From Prosapia bicincta (Eukaryota > Arthropoda > Insecta > Hemiptera > Cercopidae): a stretch of 64,000 bases of DNA. How positions within the stretch are numbered: position 1 is the stretch's first letter; each line of letters starts with the position of its first letter. Positions 11,691 to 19,666 of the stretch are shown here, one piece after another. Where the stretch lies: the NCBI GenBank assembly GCA_036971475.1, contig JBAIZL010000008.1:5683501-5747500 (forward strand). Reading direction: 5' to 3'. Position numbers and translations under genes: made by a program. The notes beneath the pieces were generated by a model, which searched no databases, was not told where the DNA came from, and saw only the letters and a list, made by a program, of their open reading frames with translations.

Positions 11691-12039
11691 TCATCGACTA
11701 CATTTTCTATATGTCTTGACTCTTTTCTTAATTCCTACTATTAGTTTACACACTCCCCATATATTTATAAATCTTGTTCAAATTTTCAATTGTTAATAAA
11801 GTACGCTTTATTCATCCACTCAAGTTTAAATACATTTTTTAAAAATTTGTAGTGGATGACACTTGATGTTATACAATTTTTCATATATTAATTAAATCAT
11901 TAATTTTCTTTTTTTTTGCCATTTGATATTATGATTCTGGCTTATGTACGAGTATATACATATTTATATTAATTGTAACTATTTAATCAAAAAAAACTAA
12001 AATAAATTTTTTTCTTTGTTGGCCCAAGTAGGAATTGAC

Positions 12040-12089
<50 letters not shown>

Positions 12090-12090
12090 T
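11690..12090 (+). repeat. Dispersed repeat R1, copy 1
   Basis: A family of about 450-550 bp. Its landmarks in order are CTCCCTATATATTTATA, TTGTTCAAATTTTCAATTG, TTAATAAAGTAC, ATCCACTCAAGTT, GTGGATGACACTTGATG and finally AAGTAGGAATTGACTT. The middle block (CATAAAACAGCTGATTTTATG) is missing in this copy. It ends in (TA)n at 12044-12085. No protein coding is seen. Other copies are at 28.4, 35.1, 37.6, 51.0, 62.3 and 63.4 kb. Confidence 0.7.
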
Positions 12091-12109
12091 ATTATATATT
12101 ACTTGTTTT

Positions 12110-14800
12110 AATGTAAAAACTAGAATGTAAAAAGATTTAGTAACTATGTTATATGAAATTGATAAATAATATCTACATGTTTAGTATACTATTCCGTGTT
12201 CTTGTAGAAATCAGCTTTATACATTGTTTTAATTATTTTCTAAAGCAGTCTATTCACTCACCTCCATTCAGTTTGTTTCCAGATCTTAGCTAATAGTCTT
12301 ATAACTAAAATGACAATTATAAAATAAGTGGTAGATTTTGATTTTTTCTTGTCATATGCTCTTTGTAATCACAATTTTTTTTCTATTAGTGGTTTAATAT
12401 TTATGTTAATCAAAAGGTATTTTATCTGTTACATCAAATTCACTAATAAAAACAATGTCTAGAAGCTGGTGTCAAAAATATTTACTTTTCAGTTCTTATC
12501 TTAATTAAAGTAAAGAGGGGCATTAATTTACCAATGGTGATCTTTTGGTCTTATCACAATGTTGTTAGGGTTATGGTATTGTTACTATTCAAAGAAAATA
12601 GCACCAATAAATATTGTCTTATAAATGTAAATTCTTTGTTGCAAATCTACTTTAAAATTTGTCACTCATCATGTTGCATATTTGGTTCCTACCAACCAAT
12701 AACATTTCACTGATCAGTATTCAGCATTAAGTAAACTTATGTTTCTTTTAACTGTTTTTATTAAATATTTAAAGCCAACACAATAGAGGTTACAAAACCT
12801 ATCAGAAGTTTTCAAATAGAACATGGAATGATAGAAGCAAGACATCCTACTATTAAAAGAAGTTATATATAATATTTATAAAATCGATAGATCAAATGAC
12901 ACAAAAAACAAATTTTTCAAGTTGGACAAAACTCTAGCACAAACTAAAGGATTTTTTAAAAAAATAGTGACCTATCTTTAAATTAATTGAAAACATTTAA
13001 ATTGCTTAAAAAGGTTATAAGTTATTTATAGACATCGAGAGTCTGTGTTAACATCCTGCTTCACATTTTAAAAATATGACTGAAATTAATGAAATCTTAC
13101 TTTAAAAGATAAGATTTCTGTTAAAAACCATAAACTTGTCAAATGTGAGAAGTTAATTAATTTTATTCACTTAGCTAGACATTGTAAATTATAACAGAGT
13201 TTCAATCATAATTAATTGAAAAGGATATTTAGAAAGTACTGTATCTGATGTATTTGGCCTGACTATATAATTTGGAGCAACTGTCTTGTTAAATTAATTT
13301 ATGTCTTCACTATTGTTATTATTGTAGTTGTGCTTCAAGTTTTCAGAAAACAATGAAAAACACTGCCATTTTAAAATTGTCTGCCTGGGACATTGCATTT
13401 ATTGTTTCACACTGACAAAATTATTTTTGGTACATTAGCAAACCAGATTATATTGTCATTTCAAGATTTTACTTTTCAATGCAACAATGTGAAAATAAAT
13501 AATAGAATCATTACCATTTTCTATGCATAATTTGTTTTTTCTGAAAAATTTTATGTAAAATTTCACAACTTACCTACTGCCAATCTAGCTGACTATGTCT
13601 TATGTAAGCAATGTATAAGAAAAAAAATGTCAAAAATAATACTCAATAAGTGGGCAACATAGTACTTATTGGTTTTAATAAAAAAAAACTATTAAGTTTT
13701 CCACAATTGTTAAGGATGGTAAATTTTGTTGCCTTAAGACTTCCTACTCTATTTTGTCTAATTTTAGAACTTTTAAAAATTGTTAGTGTATTATTTACAT
13801 TAAAGGCAGTTGGTACTGGTAAAATTCCATTTAGAATAAGAATAAAATTCAGACATATTTGACAATTACTTATTTTTAAGATTGGCAATGACTTCTCTTT
13901 AGATAAGCAGTTCTAAAACTACAATTACACTGGAAAAGTGAAGCTATGCAGGTTTTTACAAAACCAAATAATACAGTCCTTGTAAACTCTGGCATAGTTT
14001 CAATGGATATGTAAGGCAAAATATTTGTCAATCCACAAAAATAAATAATAAGGTGTATTAAGTTTTATTCTCAATTGTAAAATATTATTGTGTTCAGCTT
14101 AATATTATAAATTATTGCTTGTAAATATTAATAGTTTATTGAATATTTTTATATATTTTTGTTGGTTTGTATTTGTAAAGAGTTGCTATGTTAATTGCTT
14201 AAAGAACATTTACCGTTAGTTATGTTGTTTATGAGAATCATAACTTGTGTTCATATTAGAAAAAGCATACACTTGCCATAGTTAATATTTCAAAATAATA
14301 TAAAATATAAAAGAACTGTTAGGTTTCTTGTTAAAACAAAGAAATAAAATATTAATTAATTAATAAAGTATCTAAAATTTTACTATGTTTAATTAATCAA
14401 TAAAGTGCTCCTATGATTCCTAAGTACCTTTATCCAGTCATAAAGTATATAGGAGTATATTCTTCTTAAATACATTGATTTTCACTTATAATATGGGTGT
14501 TACAATAGGCCAAAATAAACTCCTCATCTAATTAGATTTTATTCTACTAAGCTAGCCTTAAACAATTATGTACACACACACACACATACATGCATACAAA
14601 TAGGTGTACTTTTTCTTCATATAATTTATTACAATTATGTTAAATACAATCAAGGAATTATATTTATATAAAATATAGTTTAACATTGTTGCAGGATAAT
14701 AGTTCAATCATTTTTAAAACAAAAATAAATTAATTTAAACTGAAAACATATGATTGCCATATCATTATTATATTTATTGTTACTTTCATTTTTATTCACT
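12110..14800. other. AT-rich stretch, nothing recognised
   Basis: No protein motif, no tandem array and no terminal inverted repeats were noticed here. Confidence 0.5.
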
Positions 14801-14807
14801 TACTTAG

Positions 14808-14890
14808 CTAAGTTTGAGTTATAAGTTTCAGGTTTGACGTATGCATTGAGGTGTTCTTGATATCTGTCTTTTAATTTCTTTTTTGTTTGG
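14808..14890 (-). pseudogene. PLE GIY-YIG endonuclease fragment, inverted arm
   Basis: Minus-strand reading gives KKKLKDRYQEHLNAYVKP, ETYNSNLAK and a stop. The R..EH arrangement fits the helix that carries the catalytic arginine and histidine of GIY-YIG nucleases. The last 17 or so residues repeat the start of the plus-strand fragment (INAYIKPETYNSNLA), proving that the two arms come from one protein. Confidence 0.75.
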
Positions 14891-14891
14891 C

Positions 14892-15287
14892 ATCAATGCA
14901 TACATCAAACCTGAAACTTATAACTCAAACTTAGCTACACACGCCATCAAAAACAAACACACATTCCCCACATTAAAAAACGTACACCTAATAAAAAAAG
15001 TACAAAAAGGCCTCAAAATGGCAATCTGGGAACAACTACAAATTTATAAACATAAAAATAATATCATTAACGAACAAATGAAAATAAAATCAAAAAACGA
15101 TAAATTATTCAACCTAATAGACAAAATTAACCCCAAAACAAACTTAAAAGACTCGCACAGTGCAGTGAATCCAAAAATAGAACATAACGGTACACCACAC
15201 TCGGTGACAACGGGAATTCCACACAGCCGCAGTCTACTACAACCCCCGCTCAGTAAGCCTGATGATGGAGACAAGGTCAGTCTTTGA
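14892..15287 (+). pseudogene. PLE endonuclease C-terminus, truncated
   Basis: It reads INAYIKPETYNSNLATHAIK, then NKHTF, a KKVQKG block and WEQLQIYKHKNNIINEQ. This follows the usual PLE order: SN.A.H helix, NH.F, KG, then the E.LEI..H motif before the protein end. An in-frame ATG lies at 14883 but a start is not meaningful in a 5'-truncated copy. After residue ~95 the sequence turns proline- and serine-rich (HSRSLLQPPLSKPDDGDK). The TGA stop (15285-15287) lies inside the GAAA flank of the hammerhead motif, so the protein end and the ribozyme overlap. Confidence 0.78.
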
Positions 15288-15303
15288 AAGTTAACTCGCA
15301 TAA
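15250..15303 (+). ncRNA. Type I hammerhead ribozyme, PLE-associated, canonical core
   Basis: Core CTGATGA at 15259-15265, one extra T, stem II GGAGAC (15267-15272) with GTCTTT (15280-15285) around a 7-nt loop, and GAAA at 15286-15289. The self-complementary GTTAAC follows, closed by A15.1 and U16.1, with C17 at 15297 as the predicted cleavage position. Stem I is weak here (GC plus UA pairs). A second copy at 47866 has compensating changes in stem II. PLEs are known to carry hammerheads with minimal stem III that act as dimers. The extra residue after A9 departs from the textbook core, though a natural hammerhead with such an insertion is known. Confidence 0.68.
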
Positions 15304-15372
15304 ATACCAAGTAATATTCTTGTTTAAGTACATATAGTGAAAGTGAATACAAGAAAACAGTGTTGCAAAGCT

Positions 15373-15378
<6 letters not shown>

Positions 15379-15421
<43 letters not shown>
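15379..15421. repeat. (TA)n tract
   Basis: Uninterrupted TA dinucleotides between the PLE tail and a retrozyme-like hairpin. Confidence 0.95.
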
Positions 15422-15425
<4 letters not shown>

Positions 15426-15490
15426 GTTAATATATTACTATTTTTGAGTAACTTTATCCACCTCAAAAATAGTAATATATTAACTTCATA
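15421..15490. repeat. Short perfect hairpin of retrozyme-like family
   Basis: The arms ATGAAGTTAATATATTACTA..TTTTTGAG and their inverse are separated by about 15 bp (TAACTTTATCCAC). The ribozyme-bearing centre found in other copies is absent. Confidence 0.85.
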
Positions 15491-15533
15491 AAGTCAGTGC
15501 AACGGAAAAACAATGGATAATATTAAATATCAA

Positions 15534-15536
<3 letters not shown>

Positions 15537-15592
<56 letters not shown>
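15537..15592. repeat. (TA)n tract
   Basis: Long TA run following the conserved GTCAGTGCAACGGAAAAA ... TCAAGAATA segment. Confidence 0.95.
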
Positions 15593-15596
<4 letters not shown>

Positions 15597-15762
15597 GTTA
15601 ATATATTACTATTGTAAGTAATTTTATCCACCATTAAGTGCAATACTTTACCTTGTGTGATTAATGGTGCACTTATTGGTGGATAAAATTACTTACAATA
15701 GTAATATATTAACTTCATAAAGTCAGTGCAACGGAAAAACAATGGATAATGTAAAATATCAA

Positions 15763-15764
<2 letters not shown>
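15592..15764. repeat. Retrozyme-like hairpin unit
   Basis: The arms (15594-15635 and 15677-15718) fold around a 40-bp centre with AAGTGCAATACTTTACC, followed by GTCAGTGCAACGGAAAAA. The layout is the same as at 9063-9240. The hammerhead part is reduced to the TGTGATTAATGGTGCAC remnant. Confidence 0.8.
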
Positions 15765-15815
<51 letters not shown>

Positions 15816-15873
15816 GTTATTATTATTACTTATAAATAATTTTTTCTACCACTAAGTGCAATAATTTTACCTT

Positions 15874-15919
15874 GTGTGATGAGGCACTTTTCGGTCACTT
15901 GACCATTGTCGAATCACTG
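15874..15919 (-). ncRNA. Variant hammerhead, copy A
   Basis: Minus strand: stem I GTGAT, core TCGACAA plus T, stem II GGTC/GACC with loop AAGT, GAAA, AGTGCC then U-C, and the return strand ATCAC. All three stems are intact. Relative to the CUGAUGA core it has C3 to U and G8 to A, which would keep the pair as U-A, plus U4 to C and U7 to C. Confidence 0.5.
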
Positions 15920-16130
15920 CTTAATTTTTCTCCATACATTTTTTATTAAAATTAATTCTGTTGATATAATTCTGGAGTTTGATGTTAAGGTTAAGATATA
16001 TCCAGTAGGGATATTTACCTTGATTGATATTTCATGTTGTCCATTATTTTTCCATTGCACTGACTTTATGAAGTTATTATTATTACTTGTAAATAATTTT
16101 TACCACAACTAAATGCAATAATTTTAGTTT

Positions 16131-16176
16131 ATGTGATGAGGCACCTTTTGGTCACTTGACCATTGTCGATTCACTG
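16131..16176 (-). ncRNA. Variant hammerhead, copy B (damaged)
   Basis: The layout and core TCGACAA plus T are the same, and stem II GGTC/GACC is intact. GAAA has become AAAA, and stem I has one mismatch (GTGAA against ATCAC). Probably inactive. Confidence 0.4.
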
Positions 16177-16390
16177 CTTAATTTTTCTCCTTATTAAAAT
16201 GTATTCTGTTGATACAATTCTGGAGTTTGATGTTGAGGTTAAGATATTTCCAGTAGAGTTTTTACTTTGGTTGGTGTTAAAATCGTGATATTTCATGTTG
16301 TCCTTTTTTTCCGTTGCACTGACTTTATGAAGCTATTATTATTACTTGTAAATAATATTTTTAACTACTAAATGCAATAATTTTACCTTG

Positions 16391-16436
16391 TGTGATGAAG
16401 CACCTTTCAGACACTTGACCATTGTCGAATCACTGC
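16391..16436 (-). ncRNA. Variant hammerhead, copy C (damaged stem II)
   Basis: Core TCGACAA plus T and GAAA are intact. The 3' strand of stem II reads GTCT instead of GACC, so stem II is broken. Stem I GTGAT/ATCAC is perfect. Confidence 0.4.
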
Positions 16437-16516
16437 TTAATATCTCATTTACAAGTAATAATAATAACTTCATAAAGTCAGTGCAACGGAAATATAACGG
16501 ACAACATCAAATATCA

Positions 16517-16518
<2 letters not shown>

Positions 16519-16571
<53 letters not shown>
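16519..16571. repeat. (TA)n tract
   Basis: TA run directly after the ATATCACGA end of the retrozyme-like unit. Confidence 0.95.
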
Positions 16572-16574
<3 letters not shown>

Positions 16575-16684
16575 CTATTGTAAATACTTTTATCCACCAC
16601 TAAGTGCAATAATTTTACCTTGTTGTGATGAGGCACCTTTCGGTCACTTGACCATTGTCGAATCACTCCTCAGTGATTCGACAA

Positions 16685-16688
<4 letters not shown>
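16571..16688 (-). repeat. Retrozyme-like partial unit
   Basis: It carries TTATCCACCACTAAGTGCAATAA and an intact variant hammerhead. At 16661-16688 it closes with a small palindrome (GTCGAATCACTCC/TCAGTGATTCGAC) before the next (TA)n. Confidence 0.7.
16623..16668 (-). ncRNA. Variant hammerhead, copy D (all stems intact)
   Basis: Minus strand: GTGAT, TCGACAA plus T, GGTC-AAGT-GACC, GAAA, GGTGCC, U-C, ATCAC. Every helix is perfect. GGTGCC flanked by A and U is self-complementary with two G-U pairs, as expected of a stem III that forms between two molecules. Confidence 0.52.
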
Positions 16689-16780
<92 letters not shown>

Positions 16781-16800
16781 CATGAGTGTATATATATATA
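16687..16800. repeat. (TA)n tract with CATGAGTGTA interruptions
   Basis: A long TA run with single-base interruptions. It ends in two copies of ACATGAGTGTA at about 16780 and 16801. Confidence 0.95.
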
Positions 16801-16811
16801 TACATGAGTGT

Positions 16812-17230
16812 AGAACCTTCTCTACACTGGAGTTTTGGATCCAATTCAACCATTAAAAAAAAGTAGAAAAATATCTTAGTGAAGGCTTGCTATGGATTAC
16901 TTTATTTCTATTACTTATAAATACACTTAATTAATATACATTAAAAGTTGCTGACACAAATAGAGTTTTACTGGATCATATAAGTGTTCTGGCTTGTTAC
17001 TATGGTCTAGGTCTTGGGTTTTACTGTCCCTATCTCGGTCAGTATCGTGGATTTTACTCTGTCTGTATCTTGGACCCAGATTTACTGTCGGATACAAATA
17101 ACAATATATAGAAAATTCAAAAACTTCATTAAAAAAAAACTGTTCAGTGTCCAACATGTATAGTCAGGTTCTTGAAGGCGATTAATTTTACAAATCTTTC
17201 AATATATGTATATATAGTATGTTTTCTTGT
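16812..17230. other. Unassigned stretch
   Basis: AT-rich. At 17005-17095 it contains a loose internal repeat of TTTACTGTCCCTATCTCGG / TTTACTCTGTCTGTATCTTGG. No recognised gene. Confidence 0.5.
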
Positions 17231-17282
17231 GTATTAATAAAGAACAAAAGTCTAAATACAAATACATGAATTATAATTGAAT

Positions 17283-17339
17283 TTACAATTCAAAGCTTTT
17301 TGTTGGCTAACAGTACCAACATCATCAGGAATATTAAAC
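17283..17339 (-). ncRNA. Type I hammerhead motif, inverted copy, G12 lost
   Basis: The minus strand has CTGATGA plus T, GTTGG/CCAAC and AGCTTT, with a perfect GAAT/ATTC stem I. The conserved GAAA reads AAAA, which should abolish activity. The intact core of the other arm and the intact stem I of this arm together show the ancestral motif. Confidence 0.6.
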
Positions 17340-17435
17340 AATTAAAATTAACATTTGTGCAAATTAGATCAAATAAATAGTTATGCCAAATCAATTACAA
17401 TGTTGTTAAATTTTTTTTTATTTTGCTGCCCTAAC

Positions 17436-17515
17436 ATTAAAAACACTGAATATATTATCAAATTTAGATTTTACTTGTATTTGTTCATTTATCAACTCAT
17501 TATTAGTATTATATT
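17436..17515 (-). pseudogene. PLE endonuclease C-terminus, left arm
   Basis: The minus strand repeats the right-arm protein end (NNELINEQIQVKSKFDNIFS...). It stops in the A-rich stretch just past the GTTAGGGCAGCAAAATAA block. Confidence 0.6.
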
Positions 17516-17519
17516 GAGA

Positions 17520-17648
17520 ATGAATATTTATGAAGCTTTAGAAATACATAAATATAATACTAATAATGAGTTGATAAATGAACAAATACAAGTAAAATCT
17601 AAATTTGATAATATATTCAGTGTTTGTAATGTTAGGGCAGCAAAATAA
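17520..17648 (+). pseudogene. PLE endonuclease C-terminus, right arm
   Basis: It reads MNIYEALEIHKYNTNNELIN, then EQIQVKSKFDNIFS and a stop at 17648. The E.LEIHKY..NNELINEQ motif matches WEQLQIYKHKNNIINEQ of the other PLE at 15.05 kb, so these are two related families. Only the extreme C-terminus is present. Confidence 0.72.
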
Positions 17649-17730
17649 AAAAAAAAAAATTAACAACATTGTAATTGATTTGGCATAACTATTTATTTGA
17701 TCTAATTTGCACATATGTTAATTTTAATTG

Positions 17731-17788
17731 TTTAATATTCCTGATGATGTTGGTACTGTTAGCCAACGAAAAGCTTTAAATCGTAAAT
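17731..17788 (+). ncRNA. Type I hammerhead ribozyme, PLE-associated, intact core
   Basis: Core CTGATGA at 17741-17747, one extra T, stem II GTTGG (17749-17753) with CCAAC (17763-17767) around a 9-nt loop, then GAAA at 17768-17771. Stem III is the self-complementary AAGCTT closed by A15.1 and U16.1, with U17 at 17777. Stem I pairs ATTC before the core with AAAT after the cleavage site (one mismatch), then TTTA with TAAA. The inverted copy at 17283 has GAAT there and pairs perfectly. It lies 85 bp after the PLE stop codon. Confidence 0.68.
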
Positions 17789-17826
17789 TCAATTATAATT
17801 CTTGTATTTGTATTTAGACTTTTGTT

Positions 17827-17829
<3 letters not shown>

Positions 17830-17904
<75 letters not shown>
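17830..17904. repeat. (TA)n tract
   Basis: Long TA run between the PLE pair and a retrozyme-like unit. Confidence 0.95.
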
Positions 17905-17906
<2 letters not shown>

Positions 17907-18060
17907 TTGATATTTTACGTTATCCATTATTTTTCCGTTGCACTGACTTTATGAAGTTAATATATTACTATTGTAAATACTTTTATCCACCACTAAGTGC
18001 ATTAATTTTACCTTGTTGTGATGAGGCACGTTTCGATCACCTAACCATTGTCGAATCACT
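17905..18060 (-). repeat. Retrozyme-like unit, interrupted by a Tigger MITE
   Basis: It runs from TTCTTGATATTTTACG through CCGTTGCACTGACTTTATGAAGTTAATATATTACTA to the hammerhead-like block, and stops at 18060 where the MITE begins. The family resumes at 18909. Confidence 0.7.
18016..18060 (-). ncRNA. Variant hammerhead, copy E (stem II kept by wobble pairs)
   Basis: Minus strand: GTGAT, TCGACAA plus T, stem II GGTT/GATC (G-C, G-U, U-A, U-G) with loop AGGT, GAAA, CGTGCC, U-C, ATCAC. Both stem II strands have changed relative to copies A and D, yet all four pairs survive as Watson-Crick or wobble. Confidence 0.48.
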
Positions 18061-18908
18061 GAGGAGTTATCCGTGGGTGGATTAACCGGTTTGCGGATTA
18101 TCCGGGGTCTGCCATTGTTTTACAATTATTCCAATCAGATTCATGTGTTTAAATTTCCAAACGGTGAATTACGACGTAAATATATATAAGGCTTAATAGA
18201 AGTTAAGATGAAGGGAATAGATATGTAAATATGTACATACTAATTTTTACATTGAAAGGGAAGCATCCCGACGCAGGCTAGCGAAATAAAAGGGGCGAGC
18301 AGACTACTGTATATAAGAGACAATAACAAAATGCTTGAACGCTCGAAAACCTAATGTGTATCATAAGATTGTAAACAAATGTCAGCTAATCTCGGCTATA
18401 AATAGTCTAGGACGTGACATATGCATTATCCATGTCTGTCATTTACATTATCGATCTTTATGGCTTTGTGACACAAGTAGACACTGTGCGACAAAATGAT
18501 CCTCAAGAAACTTAGACCGCACATTAAAGCTCAATCAATGCTCACAAAAAAACAGACGAACATGACAGATTTTTTTGTTAAAAAGTGAAAGTATTATGTG
18601 TAAAGGAAATTACATATGTACATACATACTTACTTTTGACATATACTTATGCACGTATTGTAAATAGTTAGACTTATAAATGTACATGTTAAAATACATC
18701 GTCATTTTAAATTATTTCCTGTATTTATTTTGTCCTCTGAAGATTATTTACGAATTGCATTAACCGGGGTCATTATTTGTATAACTTATGGTATAATAAT
18801 CGATTATCGGATGTTTCGCGTATGCTTTATTCATAGCGGATTATCCGGGAAATTTGTTATCTGGCGATGCCGGGCCACCCTATTCCACGGATAATCGGGA
18901 GTTTACTG
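18058..18908 (+). mobile_element. Tigger/pogo MITE, ~850 bp
   Basis: The right end, inverted, reads CAGTAAACTCCCGATTATCC followed by GTGG. The left end has GGAGTTATCCGTGG. Both sides have further subterminal GGATTATCCG(G) blocks (18096-18105 and 18839-18849). TA flanks the right end. It contains a C-terminal transposase remnant. It sits inside a retrozyme-like unit and is therefore younger than it. Confidence 0.65.
18496..18588 (+). pseudogene. Tigger-type transposase C-terminal remnant
   Basis: It reads KKLRPHIKAQ..MLTKKQTN then MTDFFVKK and a stop. Tigger/jerky-type transposases commonly end in a (K)QT.(I/M)TDFF-type tail. The catalytic domain is absent. The call rests on this short tail and the terminal repeats. 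Confidence 0.5.
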
Positions 18909-19103
18909 TATATATATCGTGATATTTCATGTTGTCCGTTATTTTTCCGTTGCACTGACTTTATGAAGTTATTATTATTACTTGTAAATGAGATATTAAG
19001 TAGTGATTCGACAATGGTCAAGTGACCGAAAGGTGCTACATCACACAAGGTAAAATTATTGCACTTAGTGGTGGATAATAGTATTTACAATAATAATTTA
19101 TCA

Positions 19104-19110
<7 letters not shown>
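18909..19110 (+). repeat. Retrozyme-like unit, plus-strand ribozyme orientation
   Basis: It starts with ATATATCGTGATATTTCATGT, passes CCGTTGCACTGACTTTATG, then switches into the inverted orientation of the hammerhead block and ends in TTTATCAACTTTATATATA before (TA)n at 19108-19141. Confidence 0.65.
19002..19046 (+). ncRNA. Variant hammerhead, copy F (plus strand)
   Basis: GTGAT at 19003-19007, TCGACAA plus T, GGTC-AAGT-GACC, GAAA, GGTGC, then TAC instead of CTC before ATCAC. The core and stems I and II match the other copies. The change at the cleavage site damages stem III. Confidence 0.42.
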
Positions 19111-19149
<39 letters not shown>

Positions 19150-19262
19150 AGTTTTGGTTGGTAAAGATTATTTAGATTTTTTGGACTAGGAGACTGACAG
19201 ACTTACCTTGGTAAGAGTCCACACTGTAGTCTTGAAATAGAAACACATAAAAGCACTTAAAC

Positions 19263-19311
19263 AATGATATATTTCAACCACACAGTGGTCTTTGTCAATC
19301 GAAGAGAAATC
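19263..19311 (-). ncRNA. Hammerhead-like fold, third family (left arm)
   Basis: Minus-strand copy identical in core, stem II, GAAA and ATATATC block to the right-arm copy. Confidence 0.42.
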
Positions 19312-19450
19312 ACAAAAAGAAATATGAGAGAATGAAATAAAATAAATATCGTGTCTAAATAATCGTGTCTAAATAATAATGAATAATAAATATCGTAAAA
19401 TAAATAAATATTTATTTTATTTCATTCTCTCATATTTCTTTTTGTGTTTT

Positions 19451-19500
19451 CTCTTCGATTGACAAAGACCACTGTGTGGTTGAAATATATCATTGTTTAA
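19451..19500 (+). ncRNA. Hammerhead-like fold, third family (right arm)
   Basis: Core TTGACAA plus A, stem II GACCAC/GTGGTT with a 3-nt loop, GAAA, then the self-complementary ATATAT and U-C. The return strand ATTG can pair with CGAT upstream if the first core U joins stem I. Compared with CUGAUGA the core shows C3 to U and G8 to A. The inverted copy is at 19263-19311. Confidence 0.42.
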
Positions 19501-19574
19501 GTGCTTTTATGTGTTTCTATTTCAAGACTACAGTGTGGACTCTTACCAAGGTAAGTCTGTCAGTCTCCTAGTCC

Positions 19575-19580
<6 letters not shown>

Positions 19581-19666
<86 letters not shown>
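19581..19666. repeat. (TC)n then (TA)n tract
   Basis: TC dinucleotides of about 30 bp run into about 55 bp of TA. Confidence 0.95.

Larger units (their letters stand above)
14806..15360 (+). mobile_element. Penelope-like element 3' end, with inverted 5' segment
   Basis: A 5'-truncated PLE copy. The right part encodes the C-terminus of the GIY-YIG endonuclease region and ends in a hammerhead motif. The left 80 bp are an inverted copy of the 5' part (about 45 bp in common, AACCTGAAACTTATAACTC...). Such inverted 5' segments are a known hallmark of PLE insertions. After the ribozyme about 60 bp of tail lead into a (TA)n tract. Confidence 0.8.
15813..16505 (-). mobile_element. Retrozyme-like tandem repeat, ~258-bp units
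   Basis: Two full units and a part of a third in direct repeat. The GAGGCAC landmark recurs at 15881, 16138 and 16398, spacings of 257 and 260 bp. Each unit runs from the hammerhead-like block through CTGCTTAATTTTTCTCC, a GGAGTTTGATGTT block and TTTCATGTTGTCC to CCGTTGCACTGACTTTATG. The array ends in an inverted segment leading to (TA)n. Unit length, direct repetition and one type I hammerhead-like fold per unit match metazoan retrozymes, small non-autonomous elements amplified as circular RNA. The ribozyme strand is minus. No coding potential. Confidence 0.6.
17230..17822. mobile_element. Two PLE 3' ends in head-to-head inverted arrangement
   Basis: The arms of about 280 bp (17230-17515 and 17538-17822) are inverted copies, differing at scattered positions. 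Each arm encodes the last ~40 residues of a PLE protein pointing outward, then a run of A, then a hammerhead motif, then TTGTATTTGTATTTAGACTTTT. The 22-bp centre belongs to one coding copy only. A 5'-inverted PLE insertion, or two insertions, would give this. Confidence 0.8.
19176..19581. repeat. Long inverted repeat with ~175-bp arms
   Basis: Arms 19176-19350 and 19402-19581 are nearly perfect inverted copies (TTTTTTGGACTAGGAGACTG...). The 50-bp AT-rich centre holds a tandem ATCGTGTCTAAATAAT. Each arm holds one hammerhead-like block (see 19451). No coding sequence is recognised. A (TC)n(TA)n tract follows at 19581-19666. Confidence 0.9.

Noticed and set aside
15860..15920. Plus-strand reading GTGATGAGGCAC...TGTCGAATCAC as a hammerhead
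   Set aside because: It would need G at position 3 and GAAT in place of GAAA in all copies; the minus-strand fold explains the same bases with intact stems.
16388..17904. Open frames made of alternating Tyr-Ile
   Set aside because: They are translations of (TA)n tracts.
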